Positions 12,501-26,130 of a DNA stretch of 64,000 bases are shown in pieces. Each line of letters starts with the position of its first letter. The stretch's first letter is position 1. This DNA is from Eudromia elegans (Eukaryota; Chordata; Aves; Tinamiformes; Tinamidae): contig PTEX01000192.1 in NCBI GenBank assembly GCA_003342815.1, positions 500,825 through 564,824 of the forward strand, read 5' to 3'. The position numbers and the translations under genes were made by a program. Below the pieces are notes generated by a model. The model was not told the origin of the DNA and made no database searches. It saw only the letters and a program-made list of their open reading frames with translations.

Positions 12501-15500
12501 AAGCCCAGAAGAATGAGGAAAGAGGCAGACAAATAATACAGGGAATAATGATGCAGAACACATTACTGTGATAGGCAGTGAAGACTTCTCTGAGATCATA
12601 ATTGATGGTAATTATATTCTTACTGTGGTTTAATTAAGGCCAGATGGAATTATGGTCATGAAAGACTTCATTATCATGATTTACCCCTACCTATCCATTA
12701 AATAGTCAGGAAGCTAAATTTTACTATCAAAAGTCTCCTATAAGCTAGGCGGAAAAGACTCAAAACATTATCTTAAAAAATAATCCTCTAAGAATGTTCA
12801 AATAAGTTGGAAACCTTCACAGAGGATAGGTCATTCTTCTGGGAGGTGATGATATGGACATAACTTCTAGGATGCAGTGCTCCAAAACCATGCAACAGTG
12901 GAAGATCTTTCTATACGTCACCATTTTTTGCATGTTCTTGTACACATGTGGTCAACGCAGGCATGCACAGACAACCACTACTGGAGAAAGAATACTGAGT
13001 TAATGAGTTATTTGGTCTAACATCTAACTATTGTTGTCTTCTCATGCAATAGTTTGTAAAAGTAAGCATGTAAAAATTCTGGAGCTGCTTTGAGTATAAA
13101 TCATTTATCTTCTAGATATAAAGTGCACAAAAATTATTTACCAATAAGTTAATTGACCTTTCAACTGAGAACCCAGATTCTTTACAGCTTTGGATTAAAT
13201 GTGATTCTCAGGTTTTCAGGTCCATATGAAAGCTTGAATTTAACTCGAAAGAATTTTTCTTATAAAAATATCTGCTTTTTCAAAAAGACATTTTCGTCAA
13301 CATAATTTGAATGTTAACATAGACACATCAATCACAAACAGCTGTGTTAAGCTATTTAAAGCCAACTGGGTAGGCAAATGGTATAATAAAATCTCATATT
13401 CTACAAATTAGTAGCAAAACACAGGGGAAAAAACTGCAATGAAATTCTGGGCCTAGGGTATGTGCTCTATCAGCCTATACAGTCATTAGAAATCCCAGTT
13501 TTAAAATACGTGCTTTGAAGTCACAGCAAATGTGACTTTGAACACGAATAGTCTTAGAAAGTATGCACAGAAAAACAAATGAGAATAATATTCTCGCATG
13601 TATTCTTAAGAGACAAAACCAGAGAAAGGAGGCACAGAAGAGAAAAAAGGAAAATTTTAGACTAGGATCATAGTCAACCTTGTTGAACATATTCAGTTGT
13701 TAAGGCACATAAGATTGGAGCAACAAAACTTAACTGGAGGTTTTCACAACTAAGAATGAAGAAGAATAAAACAAAGCAACTCCAAAGAGAAATCCAAGAC
13801 AGATTGAATGAACGAGCTCCAATGCATAAGGTAAAATAAAGGGATAAGAAAGCTTAGGTACACTGTAAACCACAAAAATATGGAGCATTGAATTTATCTC
13901 ACCTGAAAATTAGATACCAAGTCCCAAAATATCAACACAATCAACTTAGTGATTGTGTCCAAAGGCTTCAGTGACTTATCACCTGAAGGGGCCCAGTTTC
14001 TAGAATCTCTGTTTATAGAGTCCCTAGTTCATAAAGTCTAGACTCAGCATGTGACACTGAGACAGTTAAATTTAGATGAGGAGCTAAAGAATGACGCTGC
14101 AAAAGATGGCACAATGATCAGATAAAGAACCAAGTACTGCTGGTTATTTAAAGGTCTAATCTCTTCCCATGTGACAGATTTCATTTCCAAAACCTATTCT
14201 TAGCTACTTAGGACCCCCAGGTCTACCTATCAAGCAGACTGCCGTTTTTTCCCATCAGCCGAGAATCTCACCTTCACCTCATTGAAGGACTGGCTTATTT
14301 AAAGATTGGATTTGCCATCTGAAGTTCAAAGTTTTTTTTGTTTTGTTTTGGTTTGGTTTGGTTTTTTGTTTTTTTGGGGTTTTTTTTGGTAAAGATAAGC
14401 AAAAACGAATCTTCAATGAGCACTAGGCTGCATTGATCTGTTCAGTCACCAACGATACCAAATGATAACTGACTTTTAATGTTAAATCCGGTTTCCTATT
14501 AGTTATTATCCACATTTAATTTGTTATAAATCTAATGTGCATTTTAATCAGCTGTCTTATTCATATAAAAAAAAAAGAATCAAATTACTGTTACACATTG
14601 AGTTCATCTTTTGGGCATTCCATGACCTGCACATTTGCAGCATGAAGTGACACTATCCTATCTGTAGATTTTCATTAAACCTGTGGTATATTACAGGTCT
14701 CCTGCTTGTTAGACTCCTGCCCAGCTGCTTAACAGTCTCACTTCTTAGCAACCCACAAATTTTTGGCAAAAACACAAAAACACTGTGGTGAGCCTAAAAA
14801 TGTCAAGCAAGAAAAACATACTGGAACACAAGAGTGTACCTGCTGTGTTCATTTTTTTACAAAATAAAGCATAACATTTCTAATTTCAAATGTTACTAAT
14901 AAAAAACAGAGGAATAATCTTTTTAAACAATTTCCTATATTTTGATCACCTGTACAGCAACTGAAACAGCTTCGGAGGGAGCAGTGGTATCTGTCAGTGC
15001 TTATTTTTTAAAAAGGGACAAAAAAGTAATTGTTTGTTTTGGTTTTCTCATCCAGGTCTTTTTTTAGGAAAAATAGTTGATATGACTATTTAATTAAAAA
15101 AAGAAAAGAGAGAGACATAAAAAGAAACATGCTGATGAGCTGATAGGCCTTACTCCTTATTGCCATATAGGAAAAAAAGTCAGCAGCTTGTTATGGAGGG
15201 AAAATAAAATGGGAAGAGGGGTGATAACAACTCACTTTGTTATGGACAATTATACTTATTTTCCATCATCAACTCAAAATAGATTGTAGATTATCTGCTC
15301 TCACTGAGGGGTGTATGCTATGGTTCCTGCCTTGAAAGCAGTAGAATAACAGTTTCTACCTAAAAACAAACTTCCATGTCAAAATGTTAACAAGATGTTT
15401 TTCATAAACATGTATTTCTATAATTTTTTTTTTAAGTCGTAGGATGACTAATTCCTGAAAGCTGTCAGAGAGAAAAGGCAAAAAAATGTTCACTATTAGA

Positions 15501-16896
15501 GACTGTATTTGGTAAGTTTCCAAAGCAACAGTTTTATGCTGGAAATTACTTCAGAATCTAAACAAATCACAGGAATGTTATTATTTTCATTAAATTTCAC
15601 ACATAAAAATATAAACAAATAAACAAATAATTAAAGCCAAGTCATTATATTTGAAAGCTTTTGTTAAAGCATTCTTTTATCTTTTCTTTACATTTTCTTT
15701 ACATTTGTCTAACTTGAATAAAAGTAAACTATAAAAAAGGTGTTTCTTCTTTATCTATTTGCATTCCTAATTAGCCCCAAATAAAAAGATGTCTCTAACT
15801 ACACATTACTCAATCATTCTTATGAACTGCATCTCTAGACACAGAATTAATGTTTTCTGGAGGTAGGCCTTTACATTTCTGTCTTACACTCCATAGAATA
15901 CAGTCTCTTATTCTAACAACAGAAGAGTATTTTAGCCTGACTTTATCTATCTGAGAGTACAATAATGGCAAGTGTTCTTTTATGAGTAGAATAAATATTT
16001 AGGCCAGTCATTTATTTCGAGGAAATATGATCGAAGTCAGGACCTAGCTTGGAAGAGCTTCCTCTGTCACATTGGGCTTAGTTAAACAGACCAGGAGGTG
16101 CGTGAAGTTCTCACTTATGTACAGGCTGATGGATGACTATAGGGAGACTGAGAAGGGGATGTGAGAAAAACTGTCCCAAGTTAGTCCTCCTTTGGTCTTA
16201 AAGACATTCATGACATGGATGTATGCCAAATACCTTGATTCTTAATCCTGGAACATGGATGAGAATGGGTGGCAGTTATTCTCTCTTGAAGCCTGGCAAA
16301 TATTACATTTGTAGTATAAGGCCTTTAGAATATATTTAATCTATCGCTGATTTCAGGAGAAGAAATTTGCTTGTTGGGGACGGTATTTAAGTCTGTGAAC
16401 CTACACATTTACAGCACATATTGTAGTAAAGCTGTGCTTGTAGCACTGTGCAGATGTTGATATGAATAACTTCGAAAACAATGTTGCAGTAAATAATGTA
16501 AGGTGATGCTCCCACTGCCTTGTATGTGTCAGATATTTTTGGACCTTTGCTCTTGGCTGGTCTGTTGTGCTACTAGCCAATGCTTGCTTGATTAATCATG
16601 TTTGTTATGCAAATGAGAAGCAAGAGAGAGAAGTCAAGAAAATAAGAATACAATAATAATATATCATATGAAAAGCAATACAGAAGCAAACCAAGGTTCC
16701 AGAATTTGACATTTCTGAGCCAAGAGGCTGACTGCAAATAGGAGTATAAATACCCAAGTCCATATTTGCAGTACAACAAAACCCAAGTAATTCAGCAATC
16801 AATTACCAAACATATTCTTTGATATGAAAATTCCTTATGTACCAAAGGCTTCCTCTCTGTGCATATGCATGTGCATGTTCCTCTCATGTGCATAGA
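9575..16896. other. Non-coding stretch with simple repeats
   Basis: About 7.3 kb without a supported gene. It holds a short AACAGT/CAG-like repeat (9,798-9,838), a T run (11,178-11,196) and a TTTTG/TTTGG-rich block (14,332-14,391). AT-rich homeobox-like motifs occur around 12,600-12,700, but there is no way to assign function. No long open frame. Confidence 0.6.
14332..14391. repeat. TTTTG/TTTGG-rich low-complexity block
   Basis: About 60 bp of T and G only, built from TTTTG and TTTGG units with T runs. This is a plain low-complexity repeat with no flanking element structure recognised. Confidence 0.8.
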
Positions 16897-17254
16897 ATAC
16901 TGAGAGGGGGCCTGATTAATGTATATAAATATCTCAAGAAAGAGTGAGAAGGAGGGGGCTGGCCTCTTCTCAGTGGTGGCCAGTGATAGAACTAGAGGGA
17001 ATGGCCACAAATTGAGGCACCAAAAGTTCCACAGGAACTTGAGAAAGAATTTTTTAACAGTGAGGGTGACAGAGCACTGGAACAGGCTGCCCAGAGAGGT
17101 GGTGGAGTCTCCTGCTCTGGAGATCTTCAAAACCCGCCTGGACATCACCCTGTGCCACATGCTCTAGGGGACCCTGCGTGTGCAGGGGGTTGGACTAGAT
17201 GACCTCTACAGGTCCCTTCCAACCCTAGCCATTCTATGATTCTATGATTCTATG
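16897..17254 (+). mobile_element. CR1 LINE 3' end, plus orientation, relatively young
   Basis: The copy is 5'-truncated and starts within the reverse transcriptase C-terminal region (near TACTGAGAGG). It keeps an open frame to its natural stop at 17,165-17,167 that reads [18 protein letters not shown], then [20 protein letters not shown] and [11 protein letters not shown]. The 3' UTR follows (GGTTGGACTAGATGACCTCT) and then three copies of the tail unit ATTCTATG, ending at 17,254. Over the shared C-terminal residues it differs from the copy at 58.7 kb at only a handful of positions, so both belong to one subfamily. CR1 elements usually leave no target-site duplication and none is evident here. 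Confidence 0.97.
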
Positions 17255-20200
17255 TCCAGATACGTCCTGGGCTAGATGAATTTGCACCTTGTATGTGTCT
17301 AAATGCACCTAAATCTTAAAAATCAGATGCTATCCTGCTAAATTCCCAAAAGGGGCCATTGCTTCTGCACGTTTGACAAACCCATATAGGATTTCTCATA
17401 AAATTCAGCTGTGGGAATGGGAAACAGGACCCAGCTTTGGTGTAATTTCCCTTGTACCTTACACAGAAAGTGAGACTCTCTGGTTTCTGCTCTGTGCTGC
17501 AAGCATTTCACAATAGAAAAGCATTGAGCAAACTCAGAAATATCCCTGGGATTTAGGGATCAAACTCAGGATATCTCCAGGAATGGATATTGAAGTTCTC
17601 TCTCACCTATTTCCTCATTCCTTTAGTCATGTATTCCTTCAGCGAAGGACTGCAGATCTATAATCTAAGTAAATCACTGAATCCAAGTCTCTGACCTTTG
17701 ACTAGCCTCTAAGGATTAGACCGATATTCTAATTACAAGCACTGCCAGCATTTTTGAAAAAGTTCTTCCATGTTCAATATTTCCTACTGACTCTTATATC
17801 ACTGTTTTGCTTGATGTATCTATTATTGCAAACAAAATATCTGCATATACTTTAAGGTGATCTCCAATAACTCCTAAGATTTTTCCTGTAGAGACGTTAA
17901 AGCATTAAAGCATTTGTTAAAACTACCTTAAAGAAAGAATATTCCTGATTCTAAAGCTGCTTTTAATTATAGAAGCTTTCACTCGTTAGCATGTGTGAAT
18001 TAATTCTAGTAAATATCACATTTTTCTATAAATATAGGTGTATAAGTATAGAAAAATCAAGATAAGTTTCCTAATATTTTGCCCAAATGCAATATCTACT
18101 ACAGTGAGCAGGGCCCACATGAAGATTCAAGCTCTCTTAAATCTGGACAACGAATTTCCACTTCCATGAGTCAGCAACTGAACGAAGGCAGAACCCAGCA
18201 GTCCTTCATCCATAGCCCATGCTTTAATAACCAGATTCATCCAAGATGACCTGAAGAAAGAAAAAAAAGTCCCCAGAACTAGTTGCAGAGGCCAAAAATC
18301 TTTCTACAATTGGTATTGGCATGAACAATTTCAAATTCCATATTAGTAAGCTATATTAAATGAATATAGTAGCTTTACATTTTAATTTTCTTTGGGTTCG
18401 ATTATGGAGTCACTTTACTCAGAACTGGACTCTGAATCATTTCAAATCTGCTAGGTAGGATGTCTTTAAAAAAAAAAAAAAAAGAAAAGAAGGAAAACAA
18501 TCCATCAGAAAAGAAGCATACCAAAATCTTCCTATTTCAAAAAATATCTGGCAATAAAATAATATTTTTAAAATAATATTTTTAATTGCAAAACATGACA
18601 GGATTACTTTGGTAACCTTTAAAGAAGATATTGGGGGGAAAATTATCTTCCAATTTTTATTTTGGTTTTTTTTTCACACTTTTTAAATACTATCAGACCA
18701 ACTAATAAAAAGGGAAAAGGAACTTTTTCCCCTTTATCAGAAAATTATTTAACTTAAGATTTCATAATAATCCTATAAAAATTAGAAAATCCTCAAAGAA
18801 AAAAGAGTATGTAATGAGATTTCCTACATTTTTCAGAAAAAAAAATCAAACTTAGTCCCTGTTTTTTAAATTTAGCTGTTAATTATTCTGTGCAGCATGA
18901 AAGCTATATCTTCTTTAAGTAAGTTTTCCTGTGTGAAAAGGTACATATAAACATCAGTTGCCTTGTTGCATTTATAATAATACAAATAACTTTAGTAATA
19001 CATCCAGGTATCCTAGAGACCTTCTCAATTTTGTGAACACTCAGAACAAATCAATTTTGACATGAGTTTGAAGACTGGGCAAAGGTTAGGGCTTGTTCCT
19101 ATTTCATCTGAGTTAGTTTGGCCGTGATGATTCTAAAGGAACTCATTTGTTCCCATGGCAATGCAGGGAATTCTGCAAAACTCTGCTTCTGTCATGGCAA
19201 ATGAAGTAAACTTTTTTATTTTTTGTGAAAATACAGCAGCTGAAGGAAAATATCAGGTAACAGTGACCTAAGGTCATTGAAGATAAACAATTAATTTCAA
19301 AGGGATTTGCAAGTAATTCATAAATTTGAAATATGTCAATAGAAATTTGAGAGCACTCCATACAATAGTACACAGTGAAACTCAGGGTAGGGATTCTTAA
19401 TAAAGTAAGAATTAGAGAAGTGCCTTGCAGGGACAACCACTGGTCCATAGCTTCCTTCTAGGTATCACAAAAGGCTCTTGAAGCCACCACCAAACGCCAC
19501 AGACCAAACATCATAGTAACTTCCTTGTGTCTCAGATTCTTCAAGAGAGGAGAGCAATCCCCAAAGACCACGTCAACAGGTCTTTAGTGAGACGCAGACA
19601 CATCCCTGTGGAAAAGCCCTTACCTGGACCTGTTGGGAGGAAGGATGTCCTCAGAAGTGGCAGGAATGGGCACATCAGCAGAAGAGTCAGCCTGAGGATT
19701 TCTGTCCCGCAACTCTTCTTGACTCCTCCACAGGCAATGTCCAGGATGCTGTTGCTGGGATTAATGCAAATCTAACCAAACCTAACACAAACCCTCTGAT
19801 TTTAGGAGAAAAGCACAGTCTGTTCCTTTTGCTGCTCTTCATTAAGCTACACTTGCCATAAGCTTTCACAGAAAGTTAATGAAACCAGCTCTCTGCTCTC
19901 TCCTTATTTCTTCAGCTGGTGTCCTATATCTCCCACAGAAATTAATATGCTTACATAAGCTATAAATTTTTGAACATCATGCAAAAAGAGAAAGTCCTTA
20001 AGACTTAATTGTGAGTACTGTCATTAGATATCCACCAGGTATCACTAGCATATCACTGCTATCTGATCATGAGATGAAATTTAATTCCCACTATATAAAA
20101 TGTGGATTTCCTAGCATATTTTTTCTTATTCTCAAACAAATAGAAAAAAAGATAATTTTAACAGAAGCTATAATTTCTTCTAAGTTTCTTCTAATAAAAC

Positions 20201-23200
20201 TTTAACATACTACTGGAAAAAGAAAACATACAGTTTTGTGTTTACATAAGAAGTCTTTTATACACACTCAACATAAATTTACCTGTTTATTGCACTGAAA
20301 GTGATTTAAAATTGTAGTTAGTCCAAAGCCTGTTTTATTTGTTCACCAAATAAATGGGTCTCTATATACCTAGAGGCTGCCTTCATCAGAATCTTAAGAG
20401 CTAAACAGTGATGTAATCAAAATAGCTACCATTTTTCCACAGTCATTTTTTATATCTAAATACATTTATATTTCAGTATCTATTGACTGATTTCTGTTTA
20501 CTGCTTGAAGCATATGTGCAGTAAGTTCAAGTAAGTCTCTCCAAAACGAATAGTTTATTTTTCATGATGTCTTTGTCTTTAATGATCATGCTTAAAAGAA
20601 AATTCTGCAATTACCTTATATTGTCGTCTGAATATTTGGAAACAGAGTCATTAAATAGAAATTGTAGACTGTTGTTGTCACTTTTTAAGTTAGATTTTAA
20701 ACCTTAATTGAATCTTCCATCTATTTTCTGCTTTTATTAGTACTATTTATTTGTGTTCTTCTGAGCCCTCAGGGTCATCATTAAACAATCAGGATTTCAG
20801 TATACTGAACATAGAGAGGCACATGATAGGAAGACAGCCCTGAAGTCAAATATGTCACAAATATGTCAACTCCAGTTCTGAAACTCATCTCCTGCATTTA
20901 TTTTCAATGGTAAAAATGATGAAAAAGTGAAAAAGTCATTCATTTCGCATTTGGTTTGAGATGTAAGGTGTAGGAGAATGCTCTTTTGTTCAAATTACAA
21001 GTGAATTAATCTAAGTACTGTCATGTACCTTTAACTGTATATCTGCTCAATCACATCACGCACTGATGGGATTGGAAAAACATTGATAATGAGTAATTTC
21101 CATTTCTCTTAGATGACCATCATCAATAAGATGAGGAGGCTATTTTTAGTAGCCTATTGTTAAATACACATTATATTTTGTGTTTAAAACAACACAGGGA
21201 CAAAAATACTTGCTTGCACTGTCCTTAACTTTGCCATGTACTTGGAGCATTTTATCTTTTTAAACTGTGCAAGAGTTGTTTTGTTGTTTTTTTTCTTCTT
21301 CTTAATCACAGTGGGCAGATAAAACATGACAACAAATAGCTGTGAGGATGCCACAACTCAGCTTCTAGATAATCTTGTTGCCATCCCCAGCTGAGCTCTG
21401 CTGTCAAAGGTTGCTGTCCCTTTTGCAGAGGCAGCAGAAGCAAAGATGTTCCTGCAATTCAACCGCCTTAGCTCATCCTCTAGCATGTTAGATGTAACTA
21501 CCGATAAAAATTGATTTGTCTTACTGCCACGGACTGTGAACTACAGTCTTGACTGAGCCATATTTTTCTTTTGCTTGGACCTGCCCTGGAGGTCATAGCT
21601 TCAGGCAGCCAGGTGGACAAGCACCTGGGATAGTGGCATTTGAACCACATCATATCAGATGAGGAGTCTAACACTGATCTCTTTAATATGTGAACCACTT
21701 CAATAAGAAAGAATATTTTAAGCTTGGAGTCTGAAAGGGAAACTACTGTGGAACTGCTATATAACAGACAATCTTAGCCAAGCATGGCCTGAGGAAAGCT
21801 TTGCTTTTCCAGGCTGATGAGGTAGCACGGCTCTGCAACTACATCAAGCATAGTGACCTTGAATTGCAATTTATTTCATTCTCAAATGATCTTTATATGA
21901 TCCTTAAAACTAAAAACAAAGACAAAAACAAATATACACCTTAGCAATGGTAGAAGAGAGCCAAAGCTTATCTTAGGTAGGAAACACAAAGCAACAAACT
22001 CTTTATTCCATGTGTGCAACTGGCATGTTTGTTTATTATTCAAATATCAATTTGTTTACATCCTGCTTTAACTCACAGAAACTAAAATGAATGGAGAAAT
22101 GAATCAGAAAGAAACTATGCACTGTGAAGAGGTGCGTAAAAAAAGATGTGCAGGGACCCTGCTTTAATCATCAGTATTACGCAGAGGTCTTGCAACTTGG
22201 GTGATTACTTTGGCCTTTGGCCATGACCTCAGGCATTGGCTACCTCTCCAGAAAGACAAGAAATAGACCACAAAGGTCATCAAACTTGCTCAGAGGAAAG
22301 GAAAAAGTCATATGCAAATTAATCATTTACAAAACATGGCTTCTGGCTCCATCAGTGAGTAATGGCTCTTAGATAAGGGCAATTTTGGTTCTTTCTCATC
22401 AAAGTTACAAGCATAATCTTTGCACATATGCCATGCCAAAAGATTTCTTTGTATAAGTTCAACAGTGGCTGTGCCTTTAATCTTATGATGATTCATGCAA
22501 ACACTAGAAACAGAGTGCAAATGTACACACTCATTCATATTCCATATAGCAACCGGAACATTAATACATATGCAGGCATCTTCATATGTCCCTTGCAGAA
22601 ACTTGTAATGGCATTGCTCCATGACATTGCTGTAGGAAGATTAGAGAAGACAAGCTGGAAGGGGGACACAAGTCTGAGCAACTGCAGGTGAAACAAGCAC
22701 TTTCCTTCACACTGTTCCCAATTATAGTACTAAACATGCTGTTCCTGTTGCAGCATCCTCTATCCTTAATCAATTTTCCTATATACAACAGTCATGCAAT
22801 ATACATGCAAAATCCGTATGCATATGCTATGACAAATAGAGTAAATCAGCATCTTGCCACCCAACCAGAAAGAAAAGGAAATGAATCTGGACAAATAGCA
22901 GGATCTGGGAGCATCTGATGTAGATAAATGCTTGTCAAAGTCAGCTAGGAAAGATTTCCAAAAAGGAATTTTAAACAATTATGCCAGTGCAACTCCTACT
23001 GTGGGAAACTCTGCTTCTCATGAACTTTTCATGTGGATATGAAAATCTTACACTAGTAACGAATATGCCTTTTCCTATACAAAAATAGCTGTTCTACAAA
23101 AAAAGTAATTTTATATTAACACTAATGACATCCACATGAAGATGATTTGTACTGATTTATCATCATTGGAATAGCTAAAGTGGAAACTTTAATGTGCAGG

Positions 23201-26009
23201 CAAGATTTACATTATTCCGTTAGGTAGCAGATATGAAGAAAGAGTCAATACATTTCTTGAGTCATTTTGCAATGCTGATATTTAGTTTCACATCAACTTG
23301 GAGCAACCTCTTCACACTTCTATCTAAATTCTTAATGAAAAACAAATCTGTAAGGCTACACAACCAGACTCTCTGACCCAGACCTACAGGTCCATGGAAA
23401 ACAAAACTATTGATGAACTGCAAGCATGGGAATATAGAAATGAATTCCCTATGATTTCTGACTCCCATGGTTTCTGACTCAATATGCCAGGGAATTTGTA
23501 GCCTAAAACCCTGACATTTTCTGCCAGGCAAACTGCGGATGATCTGATTCTAAAGCCTAGGGAGCCGCATTTTTACTGTTCATAATGAAGACTGCTAAAA
23601 ATGGGGTTTTTCAATTGGTAAGAAACCAACCTTTACAAATTAAAAACTACAGGAGAAGTACAATTCTGCTAGAACTGTACCTATAGGCAGGCAAAGCTTC
23701 AATGATACCAAAACACCACCAAATAATGTTTCATATTTCATGAATTAACATTGTTCAGTGAATTTCTCAATAGCTCTATCTCCTAGGCATTGAATTCATT
23801 TAAAAACAGAATGAGTGACAGTTGGGAATATTTATTGATTTCTACTCAGATCTGAAGCAGAAGTGAAAACCTACCAAAGCCAGGTTGCTGGTAGGAAGAT
23901 AATGATTCATATTACTTCTGTTATAGATAGGGATAAAATGGACCTATCTGGATATGAAACAGAAATAAAGCTTATCAAGATATGTGGACTGTAGCACTGA
24001 CATATTAAGCTAGAATGAAGTTAAAAATATTGGTAATACAGTACATGAAAATCTGAGATTGGTAGACTTGTAGCTTCATTTTGAAATCAAAGCATCTTAA
24101 GCTTAAGCTTAAAATAAAACAATGTCTGGTGTTTGAGAAAGAGACTTTACGTGAGCATTCAAATACATCTGCATTTGTCCAGATGGAAGCTTAAAACATT
24201 CTGAAGTCCATTAGTTGTTGTCCTGATTGCTCAAATTTTCCTGTGTCATCCAGAAAAGATTTTTAATCTGAAAAAGTATAGACACAAGGAACAACTATGC
24301 ACAAAAAGAAAAAAAAAATTGTCAGTTACAAAAAAGTATTTAGCAGCATAGAGTGATTTTTTCCAGTATTGCAGTCAATTGCCTTCAATGTCTGTTGTCT
24401 TCAAGGCTTAGTGAATTACCTTTTAAATATATAGAGAGATCTCCTGTAAAACCACTTTGTCAGTAGCTCAGCTGCACAACGTAGAGATAACCCATATCAA
24501 AAGTTCCTGACAGTGTCTGTGCTTCCTTAGCAGGCCTTCAGAACCTTCCTCAATGACCTCAGGCTTCAATGAATCACTGTGAAAACGTCAGGCTGCTGTA
24601 CGAAGGTATGAATGCACAGATTCATACTGCCAATATTGCAACTATGAAAAAAAAATCTGGAAATGGAAATCTGTGAAGTTTATATTTAGAAAAAAAAAGT
24701 TAAGAAAATCTCACTCATTTCATGGTGTACTTCTAGCTATACTATCAGATGGGTTCAATTCTGCTTTAACTCCATCACACTTATCTTCAAGTCATCTACA
24801 CTCATACACATTGCAAACCTAGTTTTGGCTACAGTAAAAAAGATCCAGAGTTTTTTCTCGGGATCTTTCACCATACAAGCATCAGGAATGTTGCAGTCTA
24901 CTGCACAAAGCTACACTTGAGTGGTATAAACAGTAGCTTGCTTGTTTGGAGTGAATGAAAAAGAGATAACAAATGTACTCAAACTGGATTGCAACACTGA
25001 AGATGAGTTTTTATTCTTTCTGCTCTCGTTCTTCTTTAGCGTATTCCTTTCATCAGGACAGATATGTGGAATAGTTTTTCCTTTCAAGACCTAAATATAG
25101 ACTTGCCGAGACAGAGTGTATATTTAGGGAGTGAGGGGGTGAGAAATGAAGCAGTTCTCTATGTATCTACTCTGGTATGATTTATTATGTAGAAATGGAG
25201 CCAAATAGTGCCATTCATTACAATGCAGATAATATTATGCAAAAGTCAACTTGCTACAGTGATTCATCGCAAAAATAATGAGAAACAATAGAAAATTATA
25301 CTATGAAGCATCTCTTTTTTTCCCATTGTTTTGCATGTGTCTATACACAAAGTAAAAATGGAAGGTGTGTTACTTAAAACTCAGTCAGTGGGCAAACCAC
25401 AGGAATCCATGGTTGAGGGCTAAGTCCTCCAACTGAGTGAATCCATTTGAGTCCATACTTATCTCACATGCTATTCTGTATTAACAGCCACCAAGATGGG
25501 AGCACAATATCTCTCAGCTTTGCCTGAAGTCAGTGTAGAAGTACAGAAAACTATGGTGAGCAGGTGATTTTTCCTCTTCTCTTAGGAATGGGAATGAGGA
25601 TACATATCCATGCTGATCCTTCATGTTACTTTTCAGCCACTGCTGTTCTCTTCTGCTTGCCAGTGGCTTCAGCAAGTACACATTTCTCAGAGACAGGGTG
25701 GTACAAGCACACCTCAGAAGTAGATGAAACAAAACCATGTTTCCCTCTTATCTTGTCTAATTGAAACTCCACATGGCTTCCCAAGGAGGGAGTAAGAAAT
25801 GTTTAATGAAAGAGATTATTATTTCATAAAAACTCCGTGGGACTTTAGAAATTATCCCATCTTTTAATAAAAGACATTACTGATAGTGTGCTATTAGATA
25901 GGTAGAGACACACACGTATAAATGTGGATGATTAGCAATAAGATCTTGGAAATACATGAATACAAAACATTTCCATTTAATTACAAGTCCATCTGGTCTC
26001 TGTGGGCTG
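17255..26009. other. Non-coding stretch; one GC-richer block and one conserved-looking segment
   Basis: About 8.7 kb with no supported gene. 19,450-19,780 is clearly GC-richer than its flanks and is not matched to any family. 22,100-22,340 has little low-complexity sequence and includes an octamer-like ATGCAAAT followed by TTAATC, and nuclear-receptor-like TGACCT half sites. A run of A lies at about 18,470-18,483. A small perfect palindrome built of TTAAGC units is at 24,097-24,112. The short frames near 22,428-22,918 on both strands look like chance. Confidence 0.55.
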
Positions 26010-26130
26010 TTAGCAGGGTAGTTAGTTTCATAGCTGCAAATCAAGGAGCTCGGATTCAAATCCAGCTTGTAAACTTTGGATTGCACTCCAGTCTGCATCA
26101 TTAACTGCTCTCAGCCTGAGGGCCTTCCTC
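26010..26130 (+). repeat. MIR-like (CORE-SINE) relic
   Basis: The plus strand reads GTAGTTAG, then GCTCGGATTCAAATCCAGCT (a decayed tRNA-like B-box region), and about 60 bp later ATTAACTGCTCTCAGCCTGAGG. This follows the order in MIR consensus sequences, where GGATTCGAATCC is followed by the CTTAACCTCTCTGAGCCTCAG block. Divergence is high, as expected for a family that was active before amniotes diversified. The identification is by eye and tentative. Confidence 0.45.

Noticed and set aside
16792-17160. 122-codon minus-strand frame
   Set aside because: It is the antisense shadow of the CR1 C terminus at 16,897-17,254 extended into flanking non-coding DNA.
24097-24112. Perfect 16-bp palindrome built from TTAAGC units
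   Set aside because: It is a simple short tandem repeat that is palindromic by nature, with no sign of function.
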